Assembly: GCF_019166065.1 (NCBI RefSeq)
Contig: NZ_JAHTBN010000005.1
Span: 186,001 to 250,000 of the forward strand
Source: Candidimonas humi
GTDB taxonomy: Bacteria; Pseudomonadota; Gammaproteobacteria; Burkholderiales; Burkholderiaceae_B
Direction of reading: 5' to 3'
Length of the DNA: 64,000 bases
Shown piece by piece: positions 52,456-61,485 of this stretch. Each line of letters opens with the position of its first letter. Positions within the stretch are counted from its first letter, which is position 1. Position numbers and translations under genes: made by a program. Below the pieces are notes generated by a model that did not search any database, had not been told where the DNA came from, and saw only the letters and a program-made list of their open reading frames with translations.

Positions 52456-53001
52456 ATGACGTTGAACAAACTTATCGAATATGTCGAACTCGATGTGCGC
52501 CCGATCCTGCGCGCCGGCGGTGAGCCGTTCGAGAAAATCATGGAGGCAGTAGCGTCTCTTGCCCCCGGCAAGGGCCTGCGCCTGTTTGCCACCTTCAAGC
52601 CTACGCCGCTGTTCCATGTGCTGGGCGCCAAGGGCTATGCCCATGTGGAAAAGCCCCTGGAAGGCGGCGACTGGGAGATCGAGTTCTATCCGGACGGCGC
52701 GGCCCAGGCCGCGGGCGCCGTTGCGAACGGGTCGCCGCAAGCGGCGTCGGGCCAGGACTGGCCCGAGCCGGCGCACAGCATGGACGTGCGCGAGCTGGAT
52801 CCCCCCGAGCCCATGGTGAACATCCTGGCGAAGATCGAAGGCATGGCCGACGGCCAGGTCCTGTCGGCCTTGCTGAATCGCGAACCGCTGTTCCTGCTGC
52901 CCGAACTGGCCAAGCGCGGCCATCAGTGGCGCGGAGGCTTCGAAGCCGACACTTATAAGCTGCTGGTGCGAGTGGGCGCCGCACACGAGGAGGCCGCATG
53001 A
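52456..53001 (+). CDS. tandem double-DUF2249 protein
   Basis: A 181-residue protein with two DUF2249 modules. The N-terminal one has V-E-L-D-V-R-P-I-L-R-A-G-G-E-P, P-G-K-G-L-R-L-F-A-T-F-K-P-T-P-L and W-E-I-E-F-Y. The second (about 105-172) has M-D-V-R-E-L-D-P-P-E-P-M-V-N-I-L and E-P-L-F-L-L-P-E-L-A-K-R-G-H. A linker rich in Ala and Gly separates them. ATG 52456 lies directly on the GGAG; a TTG at 52462 with better spacing (MNKLIEYVEL) may be the real start. Overlaps the DUF59 gene by four bases. Confidence 0.8.
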   Translation: MTLNKLIEYVELDVRPILRAGGEPFEKIMEAVASLAPGKGLRLFATFKPTPLFHVLGAKGYAHVEKPLEGGDWEIEFYPDGAAQAAGAVANGSPQAASGQDWPEPAHSMDVRELDPPEPMVNILAKIEGMADGQVLSALLNREPLFLLPELAKRGHQWRGGFEADTYKLLVRVGAAHEEAA

Positions 53002-53468
53002 GCACGCCCGAACACGATGCATCCGCGCATGAGGCGCCTGGCGCGGGGCCGGCCGCAGCCTCCGGCACGGCGGCGGATGCGGCTGGAGCCGCTACCGCCG
53101 GAACCGGCGCTCCAGGAACCGAGGCTTCCGGAACCGATGCGGCGGCCGACGCGCTGATCGAACAGGTCAGGCTGGCCTTGCACCAGGTCATCGATCCCGA
53201 GCTGGGCTACAACATCGTCGACCTGGGGCTGGTCTACGGCATCACCGTAGAAGAGGGCGACCATGTTCACGTCTCCATGACGACCACGACGCGCGGCTGC
53301 CCGGCTACCAATTACTTGATGGAAGGCGCAAGCAATTGCGCTATCGCGGTGGACGGAGTGGAAGAGGTCGCCGTCGAACTGACCTACGATCCGCCCTGGA
53401 ATCCCGGCATGGCAAGCCGCGCGGCCAAGCAGCACCTGGGCATAGACGAAAGGGCGGCCTGGTCCTGA
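52998..53468 (+). CDS. DUF59/MIP18-family metal-sulfur cluster assembly factor
   Basis: A 156-residue protein. The first ~50 residues are a low-complexity Ala/Gly/Thr tail; the rest is a DUF59 domain with V-I-D-P-E-L-G-Y-N-I-V-D-L-G-L-V-Y-G, the conserved reactive cysteine in T-T-T-R-G-C-P-A, and E-L-T-Y-D-P-P-W-N-P-G-M. DUF59 proteins (SufT, PaaD, eukaryotic MIP18) help mature iron-sulfur proteins. In an NsrR-linked cluster it may repair clusters damaged by nitric oxide; that role is inferred. Confidence 0.85.
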   Translation: MSTPEHDASAHEAPGAGPAAASGTAADAAGAATAGTGAPGTEASGTDAAADALIEQVRLALHQVIDPELGYNIVDLGLVYGITVEEGDHVHVSMTTTTRGCPATNYLMEGASNCAIAVDGVEEVAVELTYDPPWNPGMASRAAKQHLGIDERAAWS

Positions 53469-53863
53469 TGGGCGCGGACAAGATTGCGGCGCCCTCGTCG
53501 GTGTCTGCGTCGGCGTTGCCATCATCGGCATCGGCTGAGCTTGAGGAATCCACAACAGACAGGGGATCGGCATCGGCTGCGAAACCCGCAGCGCTTGCCG
53601 GTTCTGCGCCGGCTTTAGCTCCCGCCTTACCGCCGACGTCGGCATTAGCTCCGCCGTCGGCGCCCAGCATCGGAGCGCCCCTGGACGAGACCTTGTGCGG
53701 TCTGCTGCTGGATGGCCTGGGTGCGCTTGCCGATGCGGGCGGCGTCGAAAAGGCCTGCCGGCTTGCGGGGCATGCCTACGTGACGCTCAGGCATGAAAAC
53801 CCACAGCAAGCGCGCCGCTTCGATGTATTGCTGCATCGCCTGAGCCGGCGCCTGGACTGGTAG
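53468..53863 (+). CDS. orphan protein at the end of the NO-linked cluster
   Basis: 131 residues; its ATG shares one base with the stop of the DUF59 gene (TGATG), so it is part of the same operon. The first ~70 residues are a Ser/Ala/Pro-rich disordered stretch. The last ~60 form a compact, probably helical domain (L-L-L-D-G-L-G-A-L-A, then C-R-L-A-G-H-A-Y-V-T-L-R, ending L-S-R-R-L-D-W) with one Cys/His pair. I recognise no family. The repetitive N-terminal DNA could make its length vary between strains. Confidence 0.6.
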   Translation: MGADKIAAPSSVSASALPSSASAELEESTTDRGSASAAKPAALAGSAPALAPALPPTSALAPPSAPSIGAPLDETLCGLLLDGLGALADAGGVEKACRLAGHAYVTLRHENPQQARRFDVLLHRLSRRLDW

Positions 53864-53896
53864 CCGTTGGTAGCTGCCTGCAGCCGCCCGCACGCC

Positions 53897-54364
53897 TCAG
53901 TGCTTCTGCCTGGACACGAAACGGATCGGCGCTTCCTTGTTCAAGGCGCGCACCAGGGAGCGGCGTTGCACCAGCAGGTCGGCCAATGTGTAGCCGTCCA
54001 GGTAATCGAAATAGGCTTCGAGGGCCCCGCCCAGGATGCCGCGCAGGCCGCAGGCCGCCGTGATCAGGCATTGGTTGTTCTTGTCGTCGAAGCATTCGAC
54101 GATATGGAAATCCGGCTCCATGGAGCGGATCACCTCGCCCACATTGATTTCTTCCGGCGCCATCGCCAGCTTCAGGCCGCCCGCGCGGCCCCGGACCGTC
54201 GTCAGGTAGCCCGAACGGCTCAGCGCGTGGACGACCTTGACCAGGTGGTTGCGCTGGATATCGAAGGTACTGGCGATTTCCTGCACAGTCACCAGTTCGT
54301 CTGGCCGCAACGCCGCGTAGATCAGGACACGCAGGCTGTAATCGGCGAAATCGGTCAGTTTCAT
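53897..54364 (-). CDS. nsrR: NsrR, Rrf2-family nitric-oxide-sensing repressor
   Basis: A 155-residue regulator with an N-terminal winged helix (M-K-L-T-D-F-A-D-Y-S-L-R-V-L-I-Y, then Q-R-N-H-L-V-K-V-V-H-A-L). Three cysteines, C91, C99 and C105, lie in E-C-F-D-D-K-N-N-Q-C-L-I-T-A-A-C-G. Their number and place match the [Fe-S] ligands of NsrR, in which nitric oxide destroys the cluster and relieves repression. The gene faces the DUF2249 cluster, and an NsrR-like palindrome lies about 60 bases upstream of its start, suggesting self-control. Confidence 0.9.
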   Translation of the reverse strand: MKLTDFADYSLRVLIYAALRPDELVTVQEIASTFDIQRNHLVKVVHALSRSGYLTTVRGRAGGLKLAMAPEEINVGEVIRSMEPDFHIVECFDDKNNQCLITAACGLRGILGGALEAYFDYLDGYTLADLLVQRRSLVRALNKEAPIRFVSRQKH

Positions 54365-54424
54365 AGTGCGATGGCGGATAGGGGACCGGCCGCCGCGGTG
54401 TCGCCGCGTGGCCGCCGCATCAAT

Positions 54425-54445
54425 GATGCATTATAAATACATAAA
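54425..54445. promoter_or_regulatory. NsrR-like operator upstream of nsrR
   Basis: ATGCATTA-T-AAATACAT (54426-54442), preceded by G and followed by AAA, fits the NsrR consensus ATGCYTTT-N-AAATRCAT, with a perfect right half. It lies 60-80 bases before the nsrR start in the direction of that gene, so autorepression is likely. Confidence 0.65.
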
Positions 54446-54558
54446 TTGGTAGCGATAATTCCCGTCGCGGCGCGCCGTGCGCCCTGCGGCCCGACGGGCG
54501 ATTGGGCGCCATGCGCCGTCACGGCTTCGCTGGCGCACTCGGCGCCTGGATCCGGCGC

Positions 54559-55017
54559 CTAGTATTCGATGTGCTCGGGAAATGATTTCTTGGGGTCTTG
54601 CGGGCGCATGCGAGGATTGCGCGCCGCCTTGCCCATGGCCAGCAACAGCCGCGCGGCGATGAGCGCGAAGCCCGCGGGCAGCCATTCGTCCATGTGGCCG
54701 GACCGGGCATGCCAGGCCTGGATGCCCAGCCGCAGCGCCAAGAAAAACAGCACCCAGGCGGCGATGATCAGCAGCAGGCCGATAAAGCGCGGAGCCCGCG
54801 CGGGCGGTTCGGCCTGTTGCGCTACGGGCGATGCCGGTATGTCGCCGCCGGTTGCGGCGGACCCGCCGGCGCTTTCGGCGCCGCGGCTTTTTTGCGATTC
54901 GGCCTCGGCTTGCCGGGCCGCTGCGGACGGCTGGGTCCGGTTCGAGTCGCCCAATTTCTGTACGTATGAGGCATAGTCCCCGTCGCCGGGGCCTTCGTAT
55001 CGGTTCGAGTCGTTCAT
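54559..55017 (-). CDS. two-helix membrane protein of unknown function
   Basis: 152 residues. The first ~75 are polar and disordered (rich in Ser, Ala, Gln and Gly). Then come two hydrophobic helices, about 78-98 (F-I-G-L-L-L-I-I-A-A-W-V-L-F-F-L) and about 115-132 (W-L-P-A-G-F-A-L-I-A-A-R-L-L-L-A-M-G). A basic tail ends H-I-E-Y. No family recognised. It is 27 bases downstream of coaBC on the same strand and may be read with it. Confidence 0.7.
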   Translation of the reverse strand: MNDSNRYEGPGDGDYASYVQKLGDSNRTQPSAAARQAEAESQKSRGAESAGGSAATGGDIPASPVAQQAEPPARAPRFIGLLLIIAAWVLFFLALRLGIQAWHARSGHMDEWLPAGFALIAARLLLAMGKAARNPRMRPQDPKKSFPEHIEY

Positions 55018-55044
55018 CTTCGTGTTCTCGCGGCCTGCGCCGTC

Positions 55045-56259
55045 TCAGTGCCGCGGCCGGGCGCGGTCGAGCCGCTCGGCGATCTCACGTACCAGGCGGC
55101 GCGCGGCCTCCATCTTGGGCAGGACCGGCAATTCGGCATGGCCCTGCGCATCGAACAGCACCAGTTGCGTGGTCTCGGTATTCATGGAGTGTTGCGCCAG
55201 ATTGCCCACCAGCAGCGGCACGCCCTTGCGTTCGCGCTTGGCGCGCGCGTGTTCATGCAGGTTTTCGGTTTCGGCCGCAAAGCCCACGCACCAGGGGCCG
55301 TCGGGCAGGCGGGCGACGTCTGCCAGGATGTCGGGGTTGGGCGCAAACCGCAGTTCGGGAGCGCCGCCGCCGGTGGTCTTTTTCAGCTTGCTGTCCGAGG
55401 CATTGGCCACGTGCCAGTCGGCAACGGCCGCCACGGCAATGAAGAGGTCGGCGCCGCGCACCGCCTGCATCACGGCGGCATGCATCTGCCTTGCGCTTTC
55501 CACGTCGATGCGCGCCACGCCCTGGGGTGGTGCGAGCAGCGTCGGCCCCGACACCAACGTGACTTCGGCGCCCGCTTCGCGCGCGGCCCGGGCCAGCGCA
55601 TAGCCGGTCTTGCCGGACGACCGGTTGCTGATGATCCGTACCGGATCTATCGGTTCGGCGGTGGGGCCGGCGGTGATGACCACGCGCCGGCCGGCCAGGG
55701 CCTTGGGCTGGAAGAAGGCGATGAGCTCGGCCAGGATTTCGCCGGGCTCGAGCATGCGGCCGCTGCCGGTTTCGCCGCAGGCCTGGCTGCCTTCGGCCGG
55801 GCCGAGAATGGCGACGCCATCGGCGCGCAACTGGGCGATATTGCGCTGTGTGGCCGGGTGCAGCCACATTTCCCGGTTCATGGCCGGCGCCACCAGCAGG
55901 GGACAGTTGCCGCGCGCCACGCATAGGGTGGCCAGCAGGTCGTCGGCCATGCCGTGGGCCAGCCTGGCAATGAAATCGGTGCTGGCCGGGGCGATCAGGA
56001 TGGCATCGGCGCCGCGGGTCAGGTTGATGTGCGCCATGCTGTTGGGCACGCGCGCATCGAAGGTGTCCAGGTAGACGGCGCGCCCCGACAACGCCTGCAT
56101 GGTGGTGAGGGTGATGAACTGCGTCGCGGCGGCCGTCATGACCACGTCGATCGCGGCCCCTTCGTCCTGCGCGCGGCGCAATAATTCGGCGCTCTTGTAG
56201 CAGGCGATGCCGCCGGTCAGTCCCAGGACGATGCGTTTGTCTGCGAGGTCTTGTGTCAC
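55045..56259 (-). CDS. coaBC: bifunctional phosphopantothenoylcysteine decarboxylase/synthetase
   Basis: A 404-residue flavoprotein making 4'-phosphopantetheine for coenzyme A. The N-terminal CoaC half has G-G-I-A-C-Y-K-S-A-E-L, the substrate-clamping P-A-M-N-R-E-M-W and the flap E-G-S-Q-A-C-G-E-T-G-S-G-R-M with its catalytic cysteine. The CoaB half starts at G-P-T-A-E-P-I-D-P-V-R and includes N-R-S-S-G-K-T-G and N-P-D-I-L. It lies between lspA and the accessory nsrR block on the minus strand. Confidence 0.97.
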   Translation of the reverse strand: MTQDLADKRIVLGLTGGIACYKSAELLRRAQDEGAAIDVVMTAAATQFITLTTMQALSGRAVYLDTFDARVPNSMAHINLTRGADAILIAPASTDFIARLAHGMADDLLATLCVARGNCPLLVAPAMNREMWLHPATQRNIAQLRADGVAILGPAEGSQACGETGSGRMLEPGEILAELIAFFQPKALAGRRVVITAGPTAEPIDPVRIISNRSSGKTGYALARAAREAGAEVTLVSGPTLLAPPQGVARIDVESARQMHAAVMQAVRGADLFIAVAAVADWHVANASDSKLKKTTGGGAPELRFAPNPDILADVARLPDGPWCVGFAAETENLHEHARAKRERKGVPLLVGNLAQHSMNTETTQLVLFDAQGHAELPVLPKMEAARRLVREIAERLDRARPRH

Positions 56260-56386
56260 GAAGCTTGTTCTCCGCTGGCGGATATCCAGTGTGGCCGATG
56301 CGCCGGGCCGCTACCGCGTGCCGCTGCCTCGGGCGGCCGGCCTGGCCTGCTCGATCAGGCGAGCGCGCAGGCCGCCGCTAGGCCGA

Positions 56387-56947
56387 TCATAACCTGCGGC
56401 GACGGCGTTCGCGCCCCACGCGCAGCAGCTCGTCCAGTATCAGCAGGATCGCGCCGCAGGTGATTGCGACGTCGGCGATGTTGAAGGCGGGGAAATACCA
56501 GTCGCGCCAATAGAACAGCAGGAAGTCGACGACGTGGCCGTGCTGGATGCGGTCCACCACATTGCCCACCGCGCCGCCCAGGATCGCGGTAAGCGATGAG
56601 CAGAACAGCGGCTGGCCGGAGTCGCGCCGCAGCAGGTTGACGATCAGCGCCGCCGCGCCGATGGCGATGGCGGTGAACAGCCAGCGCTGCCAGCCCTGGC
56701 CCTCGGCGAGGAAGCTGAAGGCTGCGCCGCTGTTGTGCAGCAGCGTGAAATCGAAGAAGGGCAGTACGTGCAGGCGCTCGCCGTAGTGCAGGTGCGAGTC
56801 GAAGTAGGCCTTGGCCGCCTGGTCCAGCAGCACGATCAGCACGGCCGCGCCGAGCCAGGCCCAGAAGCGCCAGGCTCGGTCGCGGGGCGTGCGCGCCGCG
56901 CGGCCTGCCGTACCGGCGTCGCGGCCAGCTTCGCGCGCTTCAGGCAT
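56387..56947 (-). CDS. lspA: lipoprotein signal peptidase (SPase II)
   Basis: A 186-residue inner-membrane aspartyl protease that cleaves prolipoproteins. Four helices are present, with catalytic D132 (G-N-V-V-D-R-I) and D159 (F-N-I-A-D-V-A-I), and the conserved D-Q-A-A-K and [10 protein letters not shown] motifs. About 25 extra N-terminal residues (Arg/Ala-rich) precede the first helix. Its ATG overlaps the ileS stop by eight bases. Confidence 0.96.
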   Translation of the reverse strand: MPEAREAGRDAGTAGRAARTPRDRAWRFWAWLGAAVLIVLLDQAAKAYFDSHLHYGERLHVLPFFDFTLLHNSGAAFSFLAEGQGWQRWLFTAIAIGAAALIVNLLRRDSGQPLFCSSLTAILGGAVGNVVDRIQHGHVVDFLLFYWRDWYFPAFNIADVAITCGAILLILDELLRVGRERRRRRL

Positions 56948-59777
56948 GGTGCCGCACTTCGCCGTGGCCGAACAGATTGTCCACGCAACGCCCGCAGAGC
57001 TCGGGGTGCTCGGGGTCGTGGCCTACGTCGGCGCGGTGGTGCCAGCAGCGTTCGCACTTCTTGTGCGTGGTGGGGCTGACCTCGATGCGCAGGTCCTGGG
57101 CCGATTCGTGCAGCGTGGCGCGCGAGACGATGAGCACGAAGCGCAGGTCGTCGTCCAGCGAGGCCAGCATGCGGTGATCGTCGCCCGCGGCGTAGATGTC
57201 CAGTTCGGCGGCCAGCGAGGAGCCGACCAGGCCGGCGCTGCGCACTTCTTCTATCTTGCGCAAGGCCTCGGCGCGTATCTCGCGCAGGCGGCCCCATTTG
57301 TCGAGCAGCACCTGGGCGTCGACCTGCGCGGGCAGCGCATGGAAGAGCTCGGTGAAGATGCTGACGACCTTGGTGTTGGCGTGCAGGTCGGCCCAGGCCT
57401 CTTCGGCGGTGAAGGACAGAATGGGCGCCAGCAGCTTGAGCAGCGCGTGCGCCACGTGATAGAGCGCGGTCTGCGCCGAGCGGCGCGCTGCGCTCGTGCG
57501 GCCGGTGGTATAGAGGCGGTCCTTGAGCACATCCAGGTAGAAGGCGCCCAGGTCTTCGGAGCAGAACACCTGCAGGCGCGCCACGGCCGGGTGGAATTCA
57601 TAGCGCTCGTAGTTGGCCAGCACCTCGGCCTGCATGCGCGCGGTCATGGCCAGCGCATAGCGGTCGATCTCGAACATGTGCTCCAGGGGCAGGGCATCGG
57701 CCACGGGATCGAAGTCGCTCAGGTTGCCCAGCAGGAACTTGAGCGTGTTGCGGATGCGGCGGTAGCCTTCGACCACGCGCTTGAGAATCTCGTCCGAGAT
57801 CGACAGTTCGCCCGAATAGTCGGTGGAGGCCGTCCACAGGCGCAGGATCTCGGCGCCGAGGGAGTCCGAGACTTTCTGCGGCGCCACCACATTGCCCACG
57901 GATTTGCTCATCTTGCGGCCCTGGCCGTCGACCACGAAACCGTGCGTGAGCAAAGCCTTGTAGGGCGGACGGCCGTACAGCATGCAACTGGTGAGCAGCG
58001 AGGAATGGAACCACCCGCGGTGCTGGTCGGAACCTTCCAGGTACAGGTCGGCGGGCCATTGCAGCAGGTCGGCGTGCGAGCCTTTCAGGTCGTGGTCGCG
58101 CCCGCCCATGACCGTGGCGTGCGTGCTGCCCGAATCGAACCAGACGTCGAGCGTGTCGGGGTTCTTGATGTATTGGTCGGCTTCGTCGCCCAGCAGTTCG
58201 CGCGGGTCGAGCGACTGCCAGGCCTCGATGCCGTGCTTTTCGACGCGCTGCGCCACTTGTTCGAGCAATTCGACGGTGCGCGGATGCAGTTCGCCGGTTT
58301 CCTTGTGCACGAAGAAGGCCATGGGCACGCCCCACTGGCGCTGGCGCGACAGGGTCCAGTCGGGGCGGTTGGCGATCATGGCGTGCAGCCGTGCGCGGCC
58401 CCAGGCGGGATAGAAGGCGGTCTGTTCTATGCCTTCCAGCGCGGCCTCGCGCAGCGATTTGCCCGAACGGGGCAGCCGGTCCATGCCGGCGAACCACTGG
58501 CTGGTGGCGCGGTAGATGATCGGCGTCTTGTGGCGCCAGCAGTGCATGTAGCTGTGCCGGTGTTGTTCCACCTTGAGCAGGTTGCCGGCCGCCTGCAGGG
58601 TTTCGACGATCTTGGGGTTGGCCTTCCAGATCATCATGCCGCCGAAAAGCGGCAGGCTCGGGACGTAGTGGCCGTCACCCATCACGGGGTTGATGATCTG
58701 CTCGTCGGCCAGGCCGTGCGCCTTGCACGACACGAAGTCTTCGACGCCATAGGCGGGCGAAGAGTGCACCACGCCGGTGCCGGCTTCGAGCGTGACGTAG
58801 TCGCCCAGGTAGACGGGCGACATGCGGCGGTAGCCCGGGTCGACGTCATGCAGCGGATGCTTGAATTCGAGATTGGCCAGGGCGCTGCCCTTGGCCGTGG
58901 CGAGAATGCTGCCGCTCAGGCCCCATTGTTCCAGGCAGGATTGCACCAGGTCCTTGGCCAGCAGCAGGCAGCGCCCGGTGGCGCGCGGCTCGTCCAGCAG
59001 CACCAGGGCGTAGTCGATGTCCGGGTGCACGTTCAGCGCCTGGTTGGCGGGCAGGGTCCAGGGCGTGGTGGTCCAGATGACGATGGCGCCGTCTTCGACG
59101 GCGGCCAGGCCGAACGCGTGCGCCAGCTTCTCGCGGTTGCCGAAGCGCAGCGCCACGTAGACGGCCGGATCGGTGCGATCGGCGTATTCCACCTCGGCCT
59201 CGGCCAGGGCGGAACCGCAGTCGAAGCACCAGTTCACCGGCTTGAGCCCGCGGTACACATAGCCCTTGTCCATGATGCGCGCCAGCACCCGCAGCTCGTC
59301 GGCCTCGTTGCCGAAGTTCATCGTCAGGTAGGGGTGGTCCCAGTCGGCCAGCACGCCCAGGCGCTTGAAATCCTTGCGCTGGCGGTCGATCTGCTCGAGC
59401 GCATAGGCGCGCGCCTTGGACTGCACCTCGGCCACCGGCAGGTTCTTGCCGTATTTCTTTTCGATCTGGATCTCGATGGGCATGCCGTGGCAGTCCCAGC
59501 CCGGCACGTATTGCGCGTCATAGCCGGCCATGGCGCGGCTCTTGACGATGATGTCCTTCAAGATCTTGTTGACCGCGTGGCCGATGTGGATGTCGCCATT
59601 GGCGTAGGGCGGGCCGTCGTGCAGCACGAACTTGGGCCGGCCCCGGCTGGCCTCGCGTATCGCGGCATAGACTTTGTTTTCTTCCCAGTCGGCGATCCAC
59701 GTCGGCTCCCGCTTGGCGAGGTCGCCGCGCATGGGAAATGGGGTGTCGGGCAGATTGAGAGTGTTTCTATAGTCCAT
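56940..59777 (-). CDS. ileS: isoleucyl-tRNA synthetase
   Basis: A 945-residue class I aminoacyl-tRNA synthetase. The H-I-G-H motif is at 64-67 within [10 protein letters not shown], the editing (CP1) domain in the middle, and K-M-S-K-S in [10 protein letters not shown]. The C-terminal zinc finger is C-E-R-C-W plus C-G-R-C. The start [18 protein letters not shown] at 59777 is standard; it overlaps the end of ribF by 11 bases. The order ribF-ileS-lspA is widely conserved. Confidence 0.98.
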   Translation of the reverse strand: MDYRNTLNLPDTPFPMRGDLAKREPTWIADWEENKVYAAIREASRGRPKFVLHDGPPYANGDIHIGHAVNKILKDIIVKSRAMAGYDAQYVPGWDCHGMPIEIQIEKKYGKNLPVAEVQSKARAYALEQIDRQRKDFKRLGVLADWDHPYLTMNFGNEADELRVLARIMDKGYVYRGLKPVNWCFDCGSALAEAEVEYADRTDPAVYVALRFGNREKLAHAFGLAAVEDGAIVIWTTTPWTLPANQALNVHPDIDYALVLLDEPRATGRCLLLAKDLVQSCLEQWGLSGSILATAKGSALANLEFKHPLHDVDPGYRRMSPVYLGDYVTLEAGTGVVHSSPAYGVEDFVSCKAHGLADEQIINPVMGDGHYVPSLPLFGGMMIWKANPKIVETLQAAGNLLKVEQHRHSYMHCWRHKTPIIYRATSQWFAGMDRLPRSGKSLREAALEGIEQTAFYPAWGRARLHAMIANRPDWTLSRQRQWGVPMAFFVHKETGELHPRTVELLEQVAQRVEKHGIEAWQSLDPRELLGDEADQYIKNPDTLDVWFDSGSTHATVMGGRDHDLKGSHADLLQWPADLYLEGSDQHRGWFHSSLLTSCMLYGRPPYKALLTHGFVVDGQGRKMSKSVGNVVAPQKVSDSLGAEILRLWTASTDYSGELSISDEILKRVVEGYRRIRNTLKFLLGNLSDFDPVADALPLEHMFEIDRYALAMTARMQAEVLANYERYEFHPAVARLQVFCSEDLGAFYLDVLKDRLYTTGRTSAARRSAQTALYHVAHALLKLLAPILSFTAEEAWADLHANTKVVSIFTELFHALPAQVDAQVLLDKWGRLREIRAEALRKIEEVRSAGLVGSSLAAELDIYAAGDDHRMLASLDDDLRFVLIVSRATLHESAQDLRIEVSPTTHKKCERCWHHRADVGHDPEHPELCGRCVDNLFGHGEVRHHA

Positions 59778-60732
59778 GGACGGCGAAATAGTCGCGAGCG
59801 CTGCGCGCATCTTTTTCGATCGCGGCAGTCAGAGTGGGTAAGTCGGGAAATTTTTCCTCGTCCCGCAGAAATTCGAGGAATTCGATGCGTGTGAGTTTAC
59901 CGTATGCGTCGATGCGGCAGTCCAGCAGATGCACTTCCAGCATGACCTGGCCGCCGCCGGCGATGGTGGGGCGCACCCCCAGGCTGGCCACTCCGGGCAG
60001 CGGCGCCTCGGCCAGCCCGTGGGCGCGCACGACGTAGATGCCCGAGCGTACCGCGCACAGCGGCGGCACGCGCAGGTTCAGCGTGGGAAACCCCAGGGTG
60101 CGCCCGAGTTTCTGGCCGTGCACCACGTGGCCGCTGATGTGATAGGTATGGCCGAGCAAGTGTTCGGCGCGGCCCAGGTCTCCCACCGCCAGCGCGGTGC
60201 GTACCTCGGAACTGGAAATGCGGTGGCCGTGCTCGTCGGCCACGTCGGCGATGGTCTCGACCTGGAAGCCGTGGCGCGCGCCCATGGCTCGCAGCAGCGC
60301 GATGTCGCCGGCACGCTTGTGGCCGTAGCGGAAATCCTCGCCCACCAGCAGCCAGCGGGTGTTCAGGCCGCGCAGCAGCAGTTGCTCGATGAAGTCCTCG
60401 GCCGACATGTCGGCCAGGCGCTGGTTGAAGCGTTCCAGCGCGACCTGTTCTATGCCGTGCCGGGCCAGCGCGCACATCTTGTCGCGCAGGCTGCTGATCT
60501 GGGTGGGGATGAGTTCGGGGCGATGGCCCTTGCCGGCGAAATAGGCGCGCGGGTGCGGCTCGAAGGTCATCACCGTGGGCGCCAGGCCCTGGGCGCGGGC
60601 ATGGCCGGCCACGCGCGCCAGGATCGCCTGGTGGCCGCGATGCACGCCGTCGAAATTGCCTATCGTCACGGCGCTCGGACGGTCGGAGTCGAAGCGCGGC
60701 AGGCAGCGGTAGATACGGGGAGAAGGATTCAC
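59767..60732 (-). CDS. ribF: bifunctional riboflavin kinase/FMN adenylyltransferase
   Basis: A 321-residue enzyme converting riboflavin to FMN and FAD. The N-terminal adenylyltransferase has [17 protein letters not shown] and G-H-K-R-A-G-D. The C-terminal flavokinase has [15 protein letters not shown] and [14 protein letters not shown] at 60732 is chosen because homology begins just after it; the frame is open further upstream without family character and overlaps the purN region. Confidence 0.96.
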   Translation of the reverse strand: MNPSPRIYRCLPRFDSDRPSAVTIGNFDGVHRGHQAILARVAGHARAQGLAPTVMTFEPHPRAYFAGKGHRPELIPTQISSLRDKMCALARHGIEQVALERFNQRLADMSAEDFIEQLLLRGLNTRWLLVGEDFRYGHKRAGDIALLRAMGARHGFQVETIADVADEHGHRISSSEVRTALAVGDLGRAEHLLGHTYHISGHVVHGQKLGRTLGFPTLNLRVPPLCAVRSGIYVVRAHGLAEAPLPGVASLGVRPTIAGGGQVMLEVHLLDCRIDAYGKLTRIEFLEFLRDEEKFPDLPTLTAAIEKDARSARDYFAVHGL

Positions 60733-60792
60733 AGACGAGAGTTTACAATTTTGGATTATTCCGCAGATTTTTCCGCTCAGGAACCGCCCATT

Positions 60793-61485
60793 TTGATTCA
60801 CTCTTCCCCTACACGCTGCCGCCTCGTCATACTGATTTCGGGCCGCGGCAGCAATATGCAGGCCATCGTCGAGGCCGTGCGCGCGCAATCGCTGCCCCTG
60901 GATGTATGCGCCGTGATCGCCAACAGGGCCGATGCGGCCGGCCTGGCCTGGGCGCGCGAGCAGGGGCTGGACGCCCGGCTGGTGGCGCATCGCGACTACG
61001 CCTCGCGCGCTGAGTTCGACCAGGCGCTGGCGCAACTGATCGACGGCTATCGCCCCGATTACATCCTGATGGCGGGCTTCATGCGGGTGCTGACCACCGA
61101 ATTCGTCGAACGCTACAGCGGCCGCCTGCTGAACATCCATCCCTCGCTATTGCCCGCGTTTCCAGGGCTGCACACCCACCAGCAGGCGCTGGCCATGGGG
61201 GTGCAGTGGCATGGCTGCACCGTGCATTTCGTCACGCCGGTGCTGGACCACGGCCCCATCGTTGCCCAGGGTGCGATGCCGGTGCTGGCCGGCGACACCC
61301 CCGACACCCTGGCCGCCAGGCTGCTGGAACTCGAGCACGAGGTCTACGCACTGGTGGTGCGCTGGCTGGCCGAGGGCAGGGTGGAACTCGACGCTGCCGG
61401 GCAGCGCGCCACAGTGCGCGGCGTGAGCCATCGCTGCGTGCTGCGCATGCCGCAAGGCCAGGTTTTGCCGGAGACCGTGCAATGA
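60793..61485 (+). CDS. purN: phosphoribosylglycinamide formyltransferase
   Basis: About 230 residues. It transfers a formyl group from 10-formyl-tetrahydrofolate to GAR in purine synthesis. Phosphate-binding I-S-G-R-G-S-N-M-Q, catalytic N and H in L-N-I-H-P-S-L-L-P-A-F-P-G-L-H-T-H, and the aspartate in V-L-D-H-G-P-I-V-A-Q are present. No ATG precedes the conserved I-L-I-S-G-R-G-S-N; a TTG at 60793 with AGGA about 10 bases upstream is the best start, TTG 60751 an alternative. It is divergent from ribF. Confidence 0.92.
   Translation: MIHSSPTRCRLVILISGRGSNMQAIVEAVRAQSLPLDVCAVIANRADAAGLAWAREQGLDARLVAHRDYASRAEFDQALAQLIDGYRPDYILMAGFMRVLTTEFVERYSGRLLNIHPSLLPAFPGLHTHQQALAMGVQWHGCTVHFVTPVLDHGPIVAQGAMPVLAGDTPDTLAARLLELEHEVYALVVRWLAEGRVELDAAGQRATVRGVSHRCVLRMPQGQVLPETVQ

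Noticed and set aside
56811-59894. 1,027-codon frame on the plus strand over ileS
   Set aside because: Complement of a complete isoleucyl-tRNA synthetase gene with HIGH and KMSKS motifs; the plus-strand translation shows no family.
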